Of a DNA stretch of 64,000 nucleotides, positions 16,147 through 27,800 are shown one piece after another. The translations under genes and the position numbers were made by a program. The stretch comes from JBFWVR01 sp050246635 (GTDB lineage: Bacteria > Acidobacteriota > Vicinamibacteria > Vicinamibacterales > UBA2999). The notes beneath the pieces were generated by a model. That model saw nothing but the letters and a program-made list of their open reading frames with translations. It did no database searches and had not been told where the DNA came from. Location of the stretch: positions 62,001-126,000 of the forward strand of contig JBFWVR010000002.1 of assembly GCA_050246635.1 (NCBI GenBank), given 5' to 3'. Position 1 is the first letter of the stretch; every line of letters begins with the position of its first letter.

Positions 16147-16956
16147 CTAGAGCTTCCGGAACGTCCCCGCGCTGCGGCGCACCAGCATCCACACCAGCCG
16201 CTGCGGCAGCAGGCGGGCGAGGGTGGCAATGGCGCCGTTGATCCGGCCGTTGACGTGGACGGGGACGCCACGCGCCATCGCCTCACAGCCCTGCCGGGCG
16301 ACCGTCGCGGCATCCAGCCACATGAACCGCGGCAGGCGGCTCACCTGGTCGCGAGTGCCGGTGACGTCGTGGAACTCACTGTAGGTGAAGCCGGGACAGA
16401 GGGCGGTGACGTGCACGCCCGCACCGGCGGTCTCCAGCGCGAGGGACTCGGAGAACTTCACCATGAGCGCCTTGGACGCGGCGTACAGCGTGTGCCCCGC
16501 GACGCCCGGCAGCAGCCCCGCGAGTGACGCGACGTTGACGATGCGGCCCCACCGACGCGCGAGCATGCCCGGCAGCAGCCGGTGCGCGAGCTCGGCCGGC
16601 GCCGTGACGAGCACCTGCAGGAAGTCCCGCTGCCGCTCCCAGTCGGTGCCCGCGTATCGACCCGGCACGCCGTATCCCGCGTTGTTGATGAGGACGTCGA
16701 TCGCGAGACCACGCGCGCCCACGGCCGCCACGAGGCGCGCCGGGGCTGCCGGATCGGCCAGATCCTCGACGATTGTCGTCACCGGTACGCCGTGCGCGGC
16801 CCCGAGCGCCGCGGCCAGCGCTTCCAGCCGGTCACCCCGGCGCGCCGTCAGCACGAGCCCATAGCCGCGGCGCGCCAGCTCCTCGGCAAAGGCGCGGCCG
16901 ATCCCCGCCGACGCCCCCGTGACCAGGGCCGTCCGGCCCGTCCCTTCCCGTTCCAT
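16147..16956 (-). CDS. Classical SDR oxidoreductase (DltE/YqjQ-like)
   Basis: 269 residues with a complete short-chain dehydrogenase set: TGASAGIG at residues 14-21, NNAGYG near residue 91, Ser in NVASLAG and the YAASK catalytic motif near residue 160. An Arg cluster after the first strand (TARRGDRL) favours NADP(H). The C-terminal hydrophobic/basic tail (RLLPQRLVWMLVRRSAGTFRKL) suggests membrane association. Substrate unknown. GAGGA lies 6 nt before the ATG. Divergent from the lipoprotein gene. Confidence 0.88.
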   Translation of the reverse strand: MEREGTGRTALVTGASAGIGRAFAEELARRGYGLVLTARRGDRLEALAAALGAAHGVPVTTIVEDLADPAAPARLVAAVGARGLAIDVLINNAGYGVPGRYAGTDWERQRDFLQVLVTAPAELAHRLLPGMLARRWGRIVNVASLAGLLPGVAGHTLYAASKALMVKFSESLALETAGAGVHVTALCPGFTYSEFHDVTGTRDQVSRLPRFMWLDAATVARQGCEAMARGVPVHVNGRINGAIATLARLLPQRLVWMLVRRSAGTFRKL

Positions 16957-17021
16957 CGCACGTCCTCATCCGCCTGGCAGGGGCGACGCCCCCTGGTCCA
17001 CGGCGGTCCTGACAGTATAGG

Positions 17022-17027
17022 TATGAT
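17022..17027 (+). promoter_or_regulatory. Candidate -10 box (TATGAT)
   Basis: TATGAT in a locally AT-rich stretch 26 nt before the lipoprotein ATG; unlike other starts here, a GGAGG ribosome site sits between box and start. No good -35 is seen. Confidence 0.35.
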
Positions 17028-17053
17028 GGTCGGGCTCCTGACTGGAGGCCCCA

Positions 17054-17862
17054 ATGCCGATTCGCCGCCTGCTCCTGCCCTGCCTGCTCGCGGTCCTGTC
17101 CGCCGCGTGCCTCGACAGCGCCACGCTGATCACCGTCAAGGCGGACGGCAGCGGCACCGTCGAACAGACCCTGCTCGTCAACAGCTCCGCGGCGAAAGCC
17201 ATGCTCGGCGGCCTCGAGCAGCCGGGCGGCGCGGCCGAGGAGCCGGCGATCAACGAGGCCGACCTGCGCCGGGCCGCCGAGCGGATGGGCGGCGTGCGGT
17301 TCGTGTCGGCGACGCCCGTGACGCGCGGCGCGTTCAAGGGCGTCTCGGCCGTGTACGCCTTCGACGACATCAACGCCGTGGAGGTCAATCAGGAGCCGCA
17401 CCTCTCGGGCAGCACCTCCGGCACCTTCTCCGCCGCCCCCACGGCGACCAGCCCCGTCCGGTTCAAGTGGGCGCGCAGCGCCAGCGGCGCGGTGCTGACG
17501 GTCACGATGGCGGACGAGGCGCTGGCTGCGCCGGGGGCCGCCGAGCCCGGCGCGGCGGAGCCCCCCGAACTCCCCGACCCGCAGATGCTGGGCATGATGA
17601 AGAGCATGTTCGAGGGCTTCCGGATCGGCATCGACCTCCAGGTGGACGGCACGATCGTCCGGACGAACGCGGACTACGTCACGGGCTCGCGGGTGACCTT
17701 GCTCGCGCTCGACCTGGGCACGCTGCTCGCCAACCAGGACAAGCTGGCGGCGCTCCAGTCCTCGCTCGGCCCCGGCGCCTCGCTGGCCGAGGCCCGTCCC
17801 CTGCTGAAGGACGTGCCTGGCGTCAAGATCAACGAGCCGGTCATCACCATCGAGTACCGGTG

Positions 17863-17863
<1 letters not shown>
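17054..17863 (+). CDS. Secreted lipoprotein, function unknown
   Basis: 269 residues. A signal sequence ends in the lipobox LSAAC with Cys at residue 17, so the mature protein is lipid-anchored. The rest is soluble, with IDLQVDGTIVRTNADYVTGSRVTLLALDLGTLL near residues 195-230 and an internal Ala/Pro/Glu-rich linker near 156-175. I do not recognise a characterised family. GGAGG lies 6 nt before the ATG. The stop overlaps the histidine kinase start (TGATG), so it may be a sensor accessory, which is inference only. Confidence 0.8.
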
Positions 17864-20020
<2,157 letters not shown>

Positions 20021-20034
<14 letters not shown>

Positions 20035-21364
20035 CCGCCGCTGGCAGCGTGCGCGCGCATCCATCCTCGGGGCCGTGCTGCTCGCCGTGCCGGCGGCAGG
20101 CCAGACGTTCGGGGACGTCGCTCCCGGACCCGCCCGGCTGTCGGGGACCGTGGTCGACGCGCGCGACGGCTCGCCCCTCGAGGGTGCCACCGTCACGATC
20201 TTCGATTTCGACCGCGCGGCATCGGCACGACGGTTGAGCGACGCGCGAGGCGCCTTCGCCTTCGACGGGATCGCCACCGGCACGTACCGGGTGCACGTCC
20301 GGCACACCGGATTCGTCGAGCAGATATACGGCAGCGACTTCCCCGTGGGCACGGCCGAACACCGCCTCGTGCTCGGGCCCGACGCGCCCCGGGTCGAGGT
20401 GCGGTTCGCGCTGCAACCCTCCGCGACGGTGCGTGGCCGCGTGACCGATGACGGCCACCCCGTCGCCGGCGCGCTGGTCCTGGTGGGGCGTCTCGACACC
20501 CACCTGGCATCGTCCTCGGTCGCCGGGGTCGCCCCGGCGGCCACCACGGGCGTCGATGGCCGCTACGAGGTCACCGGCCTGCCCGCGGGCGACTGGCATG
20601 TCGAGACCTACGCGGCTGGCACGGCGGCCCGCACGCCGGAGGGCGACAGGGCCGCCTTCGCCCGCACGTTCTATCCAGGCGTCACCCAGCCCGCGATCGC
20701 CGTGCCGGTGCATGTCGAGGCAGGCGCCGTCGTCGACGACGTCCACATCGCCCTCTCGCGCGCGCGGTTCGTCTCGCTGGCCCTGCGCGTGGATCCCGCG
20801 CTGGCCCGCCCGGGGCGGTACCTCGAAATCGTCGTCGCGTCGATCCCGCCAGGGACAAAGTTCGCGTTCGATCACCGGGCCGTGCTCGAGGACGGCTCGG
20901 TCCACGTCTTCCGGCTCACGCCCGGGCGCTACGTCGCCTGGGTTCGCGCCACGTCGGGGAGCACCCGGCAGGCGGGCTGGACGATTGTCGACGTCACGGG
21001 GGAGCAGCCCGCGATCACGCTCGACCTCGAGCCGACGGGGCGCATCGAAGGCCGGGTCGTCACCGTGGACGGCACCGCACTGCCGTCCGACGGCATCCGG
21101 GTGATCGCGGCCCTGGTGCCCGACGGCCAGGATCCCGATCCCCTCTCGCCCGACAGCGTGGAGGTCGGCGCGCAGGGGAGGTTCGCGATCGGGGCCCTGT
21201 TCGGCCCCCGCCGCCTGCGGGTCATCGGGCTCCCCGCCCGCTGGCGGGTCCTGGAGGTCCGGCGCGGCGGCCGCGCCGTGGGGGATCCGCTGCGGGTGGG
21301 GACCGGCGAGACGGTCGGCGGCATCGAGATCGTCCTCGAACGCGCCCCAGGCGCGGATCGGTGA
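20021..21364 (+). CDS. Secreted protein with carboxypeptidase-regulatory-like repeats
   Basis: 447 residues with a signal peptide ending near AAGQ (residue 28). It then has several beta-sandwich units typical of carboxypeptidase-regulatory-like (CarboxypepD_reg) domains: LSGTVVDARDGSPLEGATVTIFD, VRGRVTDDGHPVAGALVLV and IEGRVVTVDGTALPSDGIRV. Such proteins are abundant in Acidobacteria and are thought to be surface or binding proteins. No TonB-dependent receptor barrel follows. Overlaps the kinase gene by 14 bp. Confidence 0.82.
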
Positions 21365-21384
21365 CGCGAGCGGGGTGTTGGCGC

Positions 21385-21390
21385 TAGAAT
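21385..21390 (+). promoter_or_regulatory. Candidate -10 box (TAGAAT)
   Basis: TAGAAT lies 6 nt before the GTG at 21397 with no Shine-Dalgarno site; GTGACG 18 bp upstream is a weak -35 match. Consistent with a leaderless start. Confidence 0.4.
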
Positions 21391-21396
21391 GAAGAG

Positions 21397-21990
21397 GTGA
21401 CGTGGCGCAACAGGTCCACCGGCGTGCGGCTCGCGACCCTCGCGATGCTGCTGTGCGCGCCGGGTCTGTGGGCGCAACAGGCGCCCGCACCGGGCCCGAC
21501 GATGGCCCAGCCGATCCGGATGGCCCCGATACAACTGGGGCGCATCGTGCCGGAACCCATGCTCGAGTCGACCGGCGCCTTCATGCCTTTGCGGGGCTCG
21601 TCCCGCGGCATGTCGGTCTACGGCATCGTGCAGAACCACCTGGGGATCCTGGTGCCGGACGCCGGCACGATCGTGGTCCGCGATATCCTCACCGGCCGTG
21701 TCGTCGCGCAGACGCAGGTCAATGGCCTCGCCCAGTTCTCGTTCCAGGGCCTCGAGCCGGGGCTGTACACCGCGGAACTCGTCGGCAACAGTGGCGCGGT
21801 GATCGCCAGCAGCCCCGCATTCAGCGCCGGGGTCGGTGAAGTGATCCAGATCGCCCAGACCATTCCGACCGTGCCCCTCCAGGGCCTGGGCCGGTTCGCG
21901 AGCTCCGCCACGTCGTCGGTGGTGACGACGGCGGCGAGTTCCGGGGTCCTGGCGGTGACCGAAGGGCCGGCCGTCACCCCCGAGAGCTAG
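21397..21990 (+). CDS. Secreted protein of unknown function
   Basis: 197 residues with a signal peptide ending near LWAQQA (residue 27). The middle (residues 75-140) is a compact beta-rich stretch (GIVQNHLGILVPDAGTIVVRD, VNGLAQFSFQGLEPGLYTAELVG) that looks like a single prealbumin/carboxypeptidase-regulatory-like fold. The C-terminus is Ser/Thr/Val-rich. It follows another secreted beta-sandwich protein and ends just before the exopolysaccharide promoter region; no function can be assigned. Confidence 0.7.
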   Translation: MTWRNRSTGVRLATLAMLLCAPGLWAQQAPAPGPTMAQPIRMAPIQLGRIVPEPMLESTGAFMPLRGSSRGMSVYGIVQNHLGILVPDAGTIVVRDILTGRVVAQTQVNGLAQFSFQGLEPGLYTAELVGNSGAVIASSPAFSAGVGEVIQIAQTIPTVPLQGLGRFASSATSSVVTTAASSGVLAVTEGPAVTPES

Positions 21991-22180
21991 TTTTTTTCGC
22001 GCGTCCGGCGCGACCAGCGGCTCCCGCCCGCGGTCCAAGGACGTGAGCAGCACCGCTGCGCGGGAATCTCCGTCCGGGCTGCCGCCCTGTCGCATTCGTG
22101 CACAACCCTTGCATTGCGAGACCTCCCAGTGGTCTGGTTGCACTGAAATAATGGTCGCCTGTAGACACAAACGACCTGTT

Positions 22181-22201
22181 TGTCATATAAAGTCATATGA
22201 C
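22181..22201 (+). promoter_or_regulatory. Operator/promoter-like element before the EPS kinase gene
   Basis: TGTCATATAAAGTCATA at 22181-22197 contains TGTCATAT followed by the palindrome GTCATATGAC (22192-22201). A TATAAA within it could be a -10 box. A 16/17 match lies on the minus strand at 27801-27817. AT-rich DNA is rare here, so the repeat is unlikely to be chance; the regulator is unknown. The rest of the 21991-22267 spacer shows a T-run directly after the stop at 21990 but no matching stem. Confidence 0.55.
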
Positions 22202-22203
22202 GT

Positions 22204-22224
22204 GACGGTCCAGTGAGGACCGTC
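22204..22224. promoter_or_regulatory. Hairpin in the 5' region of the EPS kinase gene
   Basis: Perfect 8-bp inverted repeat GACGGTCC/GGACCGTC with a 5-nt loop, directly after the operator-like element. It may be a protein-binding palindrome or a 5'-UTR hairpin; no T-run follows. Confidence 0.4.
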
Positions 22225-22312
22225 CGATAATCTCTGGCGACGGCCTGCTGACACAGGTCGTCACGTCGTGGCAATTTTGGTCGCGGGCTCCCGGGCCCAC
22301 ACGGATACGGAC

Positions 22313-24571
22313 ATGGCTTCTCCGACGCCTCCGGTCACTCCTCAGCCCTCCTCGTCGCCGACGGCGATGCCGATGGAGCGTGAGGTGCATCTGCTGGACC
22401 GGCTGTCGATTCTCTACAAGTACCGCCGACCGGCGGTGGCGGTGTTCCTGGTCGTGGTGGGCTGGTTCATGGTGGACAGCTACTCCACCGTGCCGATGTA
22501 CGTCGCGACCACGCGCCTGGAGATCGAGGCGGAGAACGCGGGCCTGGCCACGCCGACGGATATCGCGGCAAACGTGCTGATCGAGGATCCGGAGATCTAC
22601 TTCAACACGCAGTACCGCATCCTGCGGGGGCGCGAGCTCGGGCGACGGGTCGTGAAGGAACTCGACCTCGATCAGCAGCCGGAGTTCAACGGCCAGGGCG
22701 CGAAACCGACGGCGGTCGCCCGGACGGTCGCGACGATCAAGTCGTACGCCTCGTGGCCGCTGCGCGCGGTGCTCGGGCGGACGTCAACGGCGCCGGCCGA
22801 GCCCGTGCCGATGGAGCCGCGGGCCGCCGACGAGACGCCGGACGAGTCGAAGTACGTCGATGCGTTCCTGAGCCGCGTCTCGGTGGAACCGGTGCGGGGC
22901 AGCCGCCTCGTGGACGTCTCGGTGGTGTCCGCGGATCCGGCGTTCGCGGCGAATGCCGTGAACGTGCTCGCCGCGGAGTACGTGGAGCAGAACCTGGAGC
23001 TGAAGGTGCGCTCGCTGGAGAAGAGCCTCGACTTCCTCTCCACCGAGGTCGCACGGCAGCAGCAGACGGTGCAGGAGAGCGAGCGGGCGCTTGCCGAGTA
23101 CCGCGAACGGCAGGACGCCGGCGCGCTCGCCGACAACCAGAACATCGTCATCACGCGGCTGAACCAGCTGAACGACGAGGTCACGCGCGCGCGCAACGAC
23201 CGGATCGCCAAGCAGACGATCTGGAACCAGGTGCGCGACGCGGGCGACAACCGCGACACCATCTCGGTCATCGTGCAGAACGGCATGGTGCAGACGCTGC
23301 GCACGCAGCTGGCCGACCTCGAGCGCCAGCGCGCGCAGCTCGCCGAGCGCTACGGCGAGAAGCACCCGGACCTGCTGAAGGTGAACGCGCAGATCGCCGA
23401 CGCGCAGCGGCAGTACGAGGTCGAGCTGACCAAGGCCGTGCAGAACGCCAAGAACGAGTACGACGCCGCGGTCACGCGCGAGCAGCAGCTCACGCGCGAG
23501 CTCGACAACCAGAAGGTGGCCGCGACCGACCTGAACCGCAAGAACATCGACTACAGCGTCCTGCAGCGCAACGCCGAGACGAACCGCCAGATCTACAACC
23601 AGCTCCTCACCCGCGAGCAGGAGCTGCGGGTGCTCGCCAACGGCCGCACCAACAACGCCCGCATCGTCGACAAGGCGGAGGTCCCCGGCGGGCCGTTCAC
23701 GCCGAACCACCGGCGCGACTGGATGATGGCGCTGGCCTTCGGGCTGGCCCTCGCCGTCGGCACCGCGTTCGCGCTGGACTACCTGGACGACACGGTCAAG
23801 ACGCCGGAGGACGTCACGCGCCGCCTCAAGCTGCGGTTCCTCGGCCTCGTGCCCGCGGTGCGCGGCGAGCGCCACCCGCTGCTGTCCGGCCCGGTGCCCC
23901 ACGACTTCGGCGAGGCGTTCCGGTCGCTGCGCACGGCCCTCGTGACGCAGGCTGCGTTCGACGGCCCGAAGGTGATCGCGGTCACGAGCGCGCAGCCACT
24001 CGAGGGCAAGACGACGACGGCGACGAACATGGCCATGGCCCTGGCCGTGGGCGGGGCGCGGGTGCTCCTCGTCGACGCCGACATGCGGCGCCCGAGCGTG
24101 CACAAGGCCATCCGGCTGACCAACGACCGGGGGCTGTCGCAGCTGCTGGCCGGCCAGGCGCGCATGCGTGAGGTCGTGCAGCGCACGCACGACCCGAACC
24201 TGCTCGTGATCACGGCGGGCCGCACGCCGGCCAACCCGTCGGAGCTGCTCGCGTCGGACCGCATGCGGGCGCTGATCTCGGGGCTCGAGAGCGGCCCGTT
24301 CGACTGGGTCATCATCGACACCCCGCCGGTGCTTGCCGTGACCGATGCCGTCATCGTCGCGCCGCTCGTTGCGGGCGTGACGTTCGTCATCGGCGCGGAG
24401 ATGACGCGCTGGCGCCTCGCGGAGCGCGCCGTCGAGACCATCCTCTCGGCCAACCCCCGTGCCGTGAACGCCGTGCTCAACAAGGTCGATTTCGCGCGGA
24501 ACAAGTACTACTACTCGCGCTACTACGGCCACCAGTACAAGAGCTACTACACTGAGGCCCCGGCCGCCTGA
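22313..24571 (+). CDS. Wzc-like polysaccharide co-polymerase and tyrosine autokinase
   Basis: 752 residues from the ATG at 22313; a GTG at 22268 would add 15 residues and cannot be excluded. Order: membrane helix near residue 45 (AVAVFLVVVGWFMVDSY), Wzz periplasmic domain, long coiled coil, GNVR-type segment, second membrane helix (MMALAFGLALAVGTAFAL), then a BY-kinase domain with Walker A (EGKTTTATN, near residue 562), Walker A' (VLLVDADMRRPS) and Walker B (VIIDTPPVLA). The C-terminus is a tyrosine cluster (KYYYSRYYGHQYKSYY), the autophosphorylation site. It controls chain length and export of surface polysaccharide. Opens the EPS block. Confidence 0.92.
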   Translation: MASPTPPVTPQPSSSPTAMPMEREVHLLDRLSILYKYRRPAVAVFLVVVGWFMVDSYSTVPMYVATTRLEIEAENAGLATPTDIAANVLIEDPEIYFNTQYRILRGRELGRRVVKELDLDQQPEFNGQGAKPTAVARTVATIKSYASWPLRAVLGRTSTAPAEPVPMEPRAADETPDESKYVDAFLSRVSVEPVRGSRLVDVSVVSADPAFAANAVNVLAAEYVEQNLELKVRSLEKSLDFLSTEVARQQQTVQESERALAEYRERQDAGALADNQNIVITRLNQLNDEVTRARNDRIAKQTIWNQVRDAGDNRDTISVIVQNGMVQTLRTQLADLERQRAQLAERYGEKHPDLLKVNAQIADAQRQYEVELTKAVQNAKNEYDAAVTREQQLTRELDNQKVAATDLNRKNIDYSVLQRNAETNRQIYNQLLTREQELRVLANGRTNNARIVDKAEVPGGPFTPNHRRDWMMALAFGLALAVGTAFALDYLDDTVKTPEDVTRRLKLRFLGLVPAVRGERHPLLSGPVPHDFGEAFRSLRTALVTQAAFDGPKVIAVTSAQPLEGKTTTATNMAMALAVGGARVLLVDADMRRPSVHKAIRLTNDRGLSQLLAGQARMREVVQRTHDPNLLVITAGRTPANPSELLASDRMRALISGLESGPFDWVIIDTPPVLAVTDAVIVAPLVAGVTFVIGAEMTRWRLAERAVETILSANPRAVNAVLNKVDFARNKYYYSRYYGHQYKSYYTEAPAA

Positions 24572-24605
24572 TTCCGTCCGGGCCACCGCGCAGCTCACGC
24601 TGCTG

Positions 24606-26039
24606 GTGCTGGTGCTGGTGGCCTCGCTGGCCGCCTTCGGGGGGACGTATCGCTGGGCCACGGGGCCCCTCGTCCTGCTGGCGGCCCTCACCGCACTGCC
24701 CGCCCCGGCGGCCACGCTCCGCGTCGCGGGCAGCACGCGCCCCTTCGACCTCGCCTGGATCGCCACGCTCGCCGGGGTCGCCCTGCAGATGGTGCCGTGG
24801 CCCGTCACCCTGACGGCGCTGCTCTCGCCCGCCTCGCTCCGGGTCCGGCAGACCCTGCGCCTCGACGCGTTTGCCGAGGCGCGCGTCGCCCCGCTGACCG
24901 TCGATCCGCCCGCCACGTTGCACGCGCTCGGCCTGGGCGTCTTCGCCCTGCTCTGCTTCTGGACGGCCCGCCACGTCTTCGCCACCGGAGGCGTCCGTCG
25001 CTTCTGTCGCGCGCTGGCGGTCGTCGGGGCCGTGCTGGCCATCGCCGCCCTGGTACAGCGCGCCGTTTCGCCGGATCGCATCTACGGCTACTGGGTCGCG
25101 CAGGCCACCGGCGCCCATCCCTTCGGCCCCTTCGTGAACCGCAACCACTTCGCCGGCTGGCTCGTGCTGGCCTGCCCCGTGCTGACGGGTTACCTCGTCG
25201 CGCATGCGCGGATCCACCTCGCCGAGTCTCGGAGCTGGTCCGAGGCCCTGTCGGTGCTCCGGCGCTCGGGCGGGCTCCGGCTGGCGGCCACGATTGCCGT
25301 GATGGGCGTGACGCTGCTGCTCACGCTCTCACGATCGGGCGCGGCGGGACTGGGCGCCGCGACGCTGGCGGGGTGGCTCCTCGCGCGCTCCCGCCTCGCG
25401 GCGGCGGGCCGGGGCGCCGGCGCGTTCGCCGCGGCGGCCGGGGCCGCCCTGCTCGTGACCGTGCTGTTCGTGGACGTCGACGCGTGGGTCGCGCGCATGG
25501 CCGCCGTGTTCGCGGCGCGCCCGGTGGACCGCCTGGTGATCTGGCGCGAGACTCTGCCGCTCGTGCGGGACTTCTGGCTCACGGGCACCGGGGCGGGCGC
25601 ATACGGCACCGCGATGCTGCTCTACCAGCACACCCTGCAGGCGATGCCGCACCTCGGTGGCGGCTTCGCGCACTTCAACCAGGCCCACTCGCAATACCTG
25701 CAGATCCTGGCCGAAGGCGGGCTCCTGCTGGCCGTGCCGGCGCTGGCCGGCCTGGTCGCACTCGTCGCGATCGCCCGGCGCAGGCTCGCCGCCGATCGGG
25801 GCGAGATCTTCTGGATCCGCGCGGGCGCCGCCGCGGGCCTCGTCGGCACCGCCGTGCAGGGACTCTGGGAGACACCGCTCCGCATGCCGGCCGATGCCGC
25901 GCTGGCCGCCGTGCTCGCGGCCCTCGTCCTCCACCAGCGCCAGGCCCCTCGCGGCGAGGCGCCATCGGACGAGGACGCGGATGACGCGTCGCGGCTCAGC
26001 CCCGCGACGCCGCGCCGTTCGCGCCTGCGAACCAGGTGA
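24606..26039 (+). CDS. O-antigen ligase/polymerase-like membrane protein (Wzy_C)
   Basis: 477 residues with about ten to twelve membrane helices. The region FVNRNHFAGWLVLACPVLTGYL, then LTLSRSGAAGLGAATLAGW and the periplasmic loop with GTGAGAYGTA and FNQAHSQYLQILAEGG, is the Wzy_C signature of ligases and polymerases. It starts with GTG shortly after the kinase gene. The C-terminus is cytosolic, acidic and basic. It may polymerise the repeat unit or ligate it to a carrier. Its 3' end overlaps the convergent oxygenase gene by 44 bp. Confidence 0.85.
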   Translation: MLVLVASLAAFGGTYRWATGPLVLLAALTALPAPAATLRVAGSTRPFDLAWIATLAGVALQMVPWPVTLTALLSPASLRVRQTLRLDAFAEARVAPLTVDPPATLHALGLGVFALLCFWTARHVFATGGVRRFCRALAVVGAVLAIAALVQRAVSPDRIYGYWVAQATGAHPFGPFVNRNHFAGWLVLACPVLTGYLVAHARIHLAESRSWSEALSVLRRSGGLRLAATIAVMGVTLLLTLSRSGAAGLGAATLAGWLLARSRLAAAGRGAGAFAAAAGAALLVTVLFVDVDAWVARMAAVFAARPVDRLVIWRETLPLVRDFWLTGTGAGAYGTAMLLYQHTLQAMPHLGGGFAHFNQAHSQYLQILAEGGLLLAVPALAGLVALVAIARRRLAADRGEIFWIRAGAAAGLVGTAVQGLWETPLRMPADAALAAVLAALVLHQRQAPRGEAPSDEDADDASRLSPATPRRSRLRTR

Positions 26040-26604
26040 CGGCCGTGAGGCGCACGCCGGCCGTGACGGTCGCGACCTCGTGCAGCCACGACGAGGGAAA
26101 CGCGAGCAGGGTGCCCGCCTCCGCCTCGATGTCGAGCGCCAGATCCTCAAGCCCCGGACCGAGCCGCCCATAGACGCGCAGGGCGCCACCCGTGAACCCT
26201 GCCGCACCCGTCGCGTCGTTCAGGAAGATCACCACCGAGACGACGCGCGCCGACGCGGGGGCACCGCGACCGGTGTCGTGATGGGGCCGGTGATGTCCGC
26301 CGACCTCGTACCGCAGGACGCCGAGTGGTTCGGCCGGCCCGAGGGCGCGGTCGAAGTGCGTCGCAAGCGCCGGCGCCAGCGCCGCGACGCGGGCATCGAG
26401 GTCCGCCGCGACGGATGCGGGCAGCGCCAGCTCCGTCGCGCGCCGTTCGTCCAGCCGCAGCGCCGCATGCTCCCCCTCGTACACCTCCGCCGGGGTGCCC
26501 ACGGCCTCCAGCAGGGGATGCGCCAGGGCGAGCGCCTCACCCCGGGCGAGGAAGGCGGGCCGCACGAAGCCGCCGAGCGCGACGAGAACCGACGGGCCCG
26601 GCAT
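25996..26604 (-). CDS. 2OG-Fe(II) dioxygenase (prolyl-4-hydroxylase-like)
   Basis: 202 residues. Iron ligands are His108 and Asp110 (HRPHHDTG) and His175 (SSWLHEVATV); Arg185 (AGVRLTAVTWF) would bind 2-oxoglutarate. The core beta-strands (VVSVVIFLND, GGALRVYG, AGTLLAFPSSWLHEV) are complete. It starts inside the stop of the nucleotidyltransferase gene (ATGA) and so is its partner. It differs from the oxygenases at 9886 and 35457. Substrate unknown; sugar, lipid or peptide are all possible. Confidence 0.82.
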   Translation of the reverse strand: MPGPSVLVALGGFVRPAFLARGEALALAHPLLEAVGTPAEVYEGEHAALRLDERRATELALPASVAADLDARVAALAPALATHFDRALGPAEPLGVLRYEVGGHHRPHHDTGRGAPASARVVSVVIFLNDATGAAGFTGGALRVYGRLGPGLEDLALDIEAEAGTLLAFPSSWLHEVATVTAGVRLTAVTWFAGANGAASRG

Positions 26605-27719
26605 CAGCGGACCTCGCCGGCGATCCGCCGCGCGTATTCCCGCAACCAGCGGAGCAAGCCGCGCCCGGTGCGGCGGCAGTAGAGCCAGGGGAGGGCGGCG
26701 GCGCCCGTCGGCCCGAAGCGGGCCCGCATGTACGCGGCCGAAGGGAAGAGGTGCGCGCGCAGCAGCGCCAGGCGCGCGCGAAGCCCGGACAGGTGACGCA
26801 GGTTGAGCCACTGCACGTAGAGCGGCCCCCGATCGATCAGGTGATCCGCGCTCGGCTCGCCGCGGACCGCCGCCAGCGCCTCGAGGGCGGCCGTCGGCAC
26901 GCGGGTGCCGAGGCGGGCGCGGGCACGCGTGAGCTCCACGCCACACAGGCGCGCGACCCGGCTCTCACGCGCCACCGCCACGAACCGATCCCAGTCGGCC
27001 GGTGCCAGCCGGGCGGCCGCGAAGTGCAGATCGAGCAGCCACTGCGGATCCTCGGTTGGCGTGTGATGGGCCACCCGGTGCGCGCACAGCAGCAGGAGCG
27101 TGTGCACCGGCCCCGGGGCGCGCGCGGCCGCGCCCAGCGCCGCCAGCGGCACGGCCTCCGCGGCGAGAGCCGCGAAATCCGGCAGGCGGTCGAAGGCCAC
27201 CGGGTTGAGCGGCCACCAATGGAGGTCGACATGGTGAGTGCCCCACGGCAGCGCGCGCGACAGGTGCCGCTGCCGGCTCACGGCCTCGGCGTCCACCTGG
27301 GTCTCGACACGGTAGCCGGCGGCGACGAGCGTGGCGACCGCGGCATCGAACCGGTCGCGCGGCACCAGCAGGTCATCGTCGTTGCGCGGCCGGAGATGCC
27401 CCTCGGGATAGCAGGTCCACGAGAGCGCAGCGCCCTTCATGACGAGCGTGGGGATGCCGGCGGCGTGCAGCGCGGAGAGGCCGCGCGCGGCCGCCGCGGT
27501 CTGCCAGGCGTCGACGATCGCGGCATCGCGGACCACGCGGGCAAGGGCGTCTCGGTGGTCGGGGGGAGCCTGCTCAGCGGCCAGCGTCGCCCACGCGACG
27601 AAGACCCCCACCCGGCCGGCGCCACGCGTGGGCGGATCCGCCCATGGACGAGCCGTGTCCCGCCCTTCGCCAGCAATCTGTAAAGCCAACGAATAAAAGG
27701 ACTTATTGTCCAACTGCAC
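26604..27719 (-). CDS. Nucleotidyltransferase-family protein (NTP_transf_5-like)
   Basis: 371 residues. The motif GIPTLVMKGAALSWTCY near residue 90 and RPRNDDDLLV near residue 112 place it in the NTP_transf_5 group, with acidic residues that can bind metal. Members occur beside lasso-peptide and exopolysaccharide genes and are proposed to move a nucleotidyl group, but the reaction is not settled here. GTG start with AAGGA upstream. Divergent from the giant surface protein; a 17-bp element shared with the EPS promoter lies in that spacer. Confidence 0.78.
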   Translation of the reverse strand: MQLDNKSFYSLALQIAGEGRDTARPWADPPTRGAGRVGVFVAWATLAAEQAPPDHRDALARVVRDAAIVDAWQTAAAARGLSALHAAGIPTLVMKGAALSWTCYPEGHLRPRNDDDLLVPRDRFDAAVATLVAAGYRVETQVDAEAVSRQRHLSRALPWGTHHVDLHWWPLNPVAFDRLPDFAALAAEAVPLAALGAAARAPGPVHTLLLLCAHRVAHHTPTEDPQWLLDLHFAAARLAPADWDRFVAVARESRVARLCGVELTRARARLGTRVPTAALEALAAVRGEPSADHLIDRGPLYVQWLNLRHLSGLRARLALLRAHLFPSAAYMRARFGPTGAAALPWLYCRRTGRGLLRWLREYARRIAGEVR

Positions 27720-27800
27720 AGGTCCTTAAAGTTTACGCGTCCGGGGTCCGATTTTGGCTCTGCTTTCCTTGACTTCTGACTCTATCTGCCACACTATTTG

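Noticed and set aside
21988..22010. Rho-independent terminator at the T-run after the secreted protein gene
   Set aside because: Seven Ts follow the stop codon directly, but no GC-rich stem precedes them, so a terminator is not supported.
22125..22160. Sigma-54 promoter before the EPS kinase gene
   Set aside because: GG and GC dinucleotides are present but with wrong spacing for the -24/-12 consensus.
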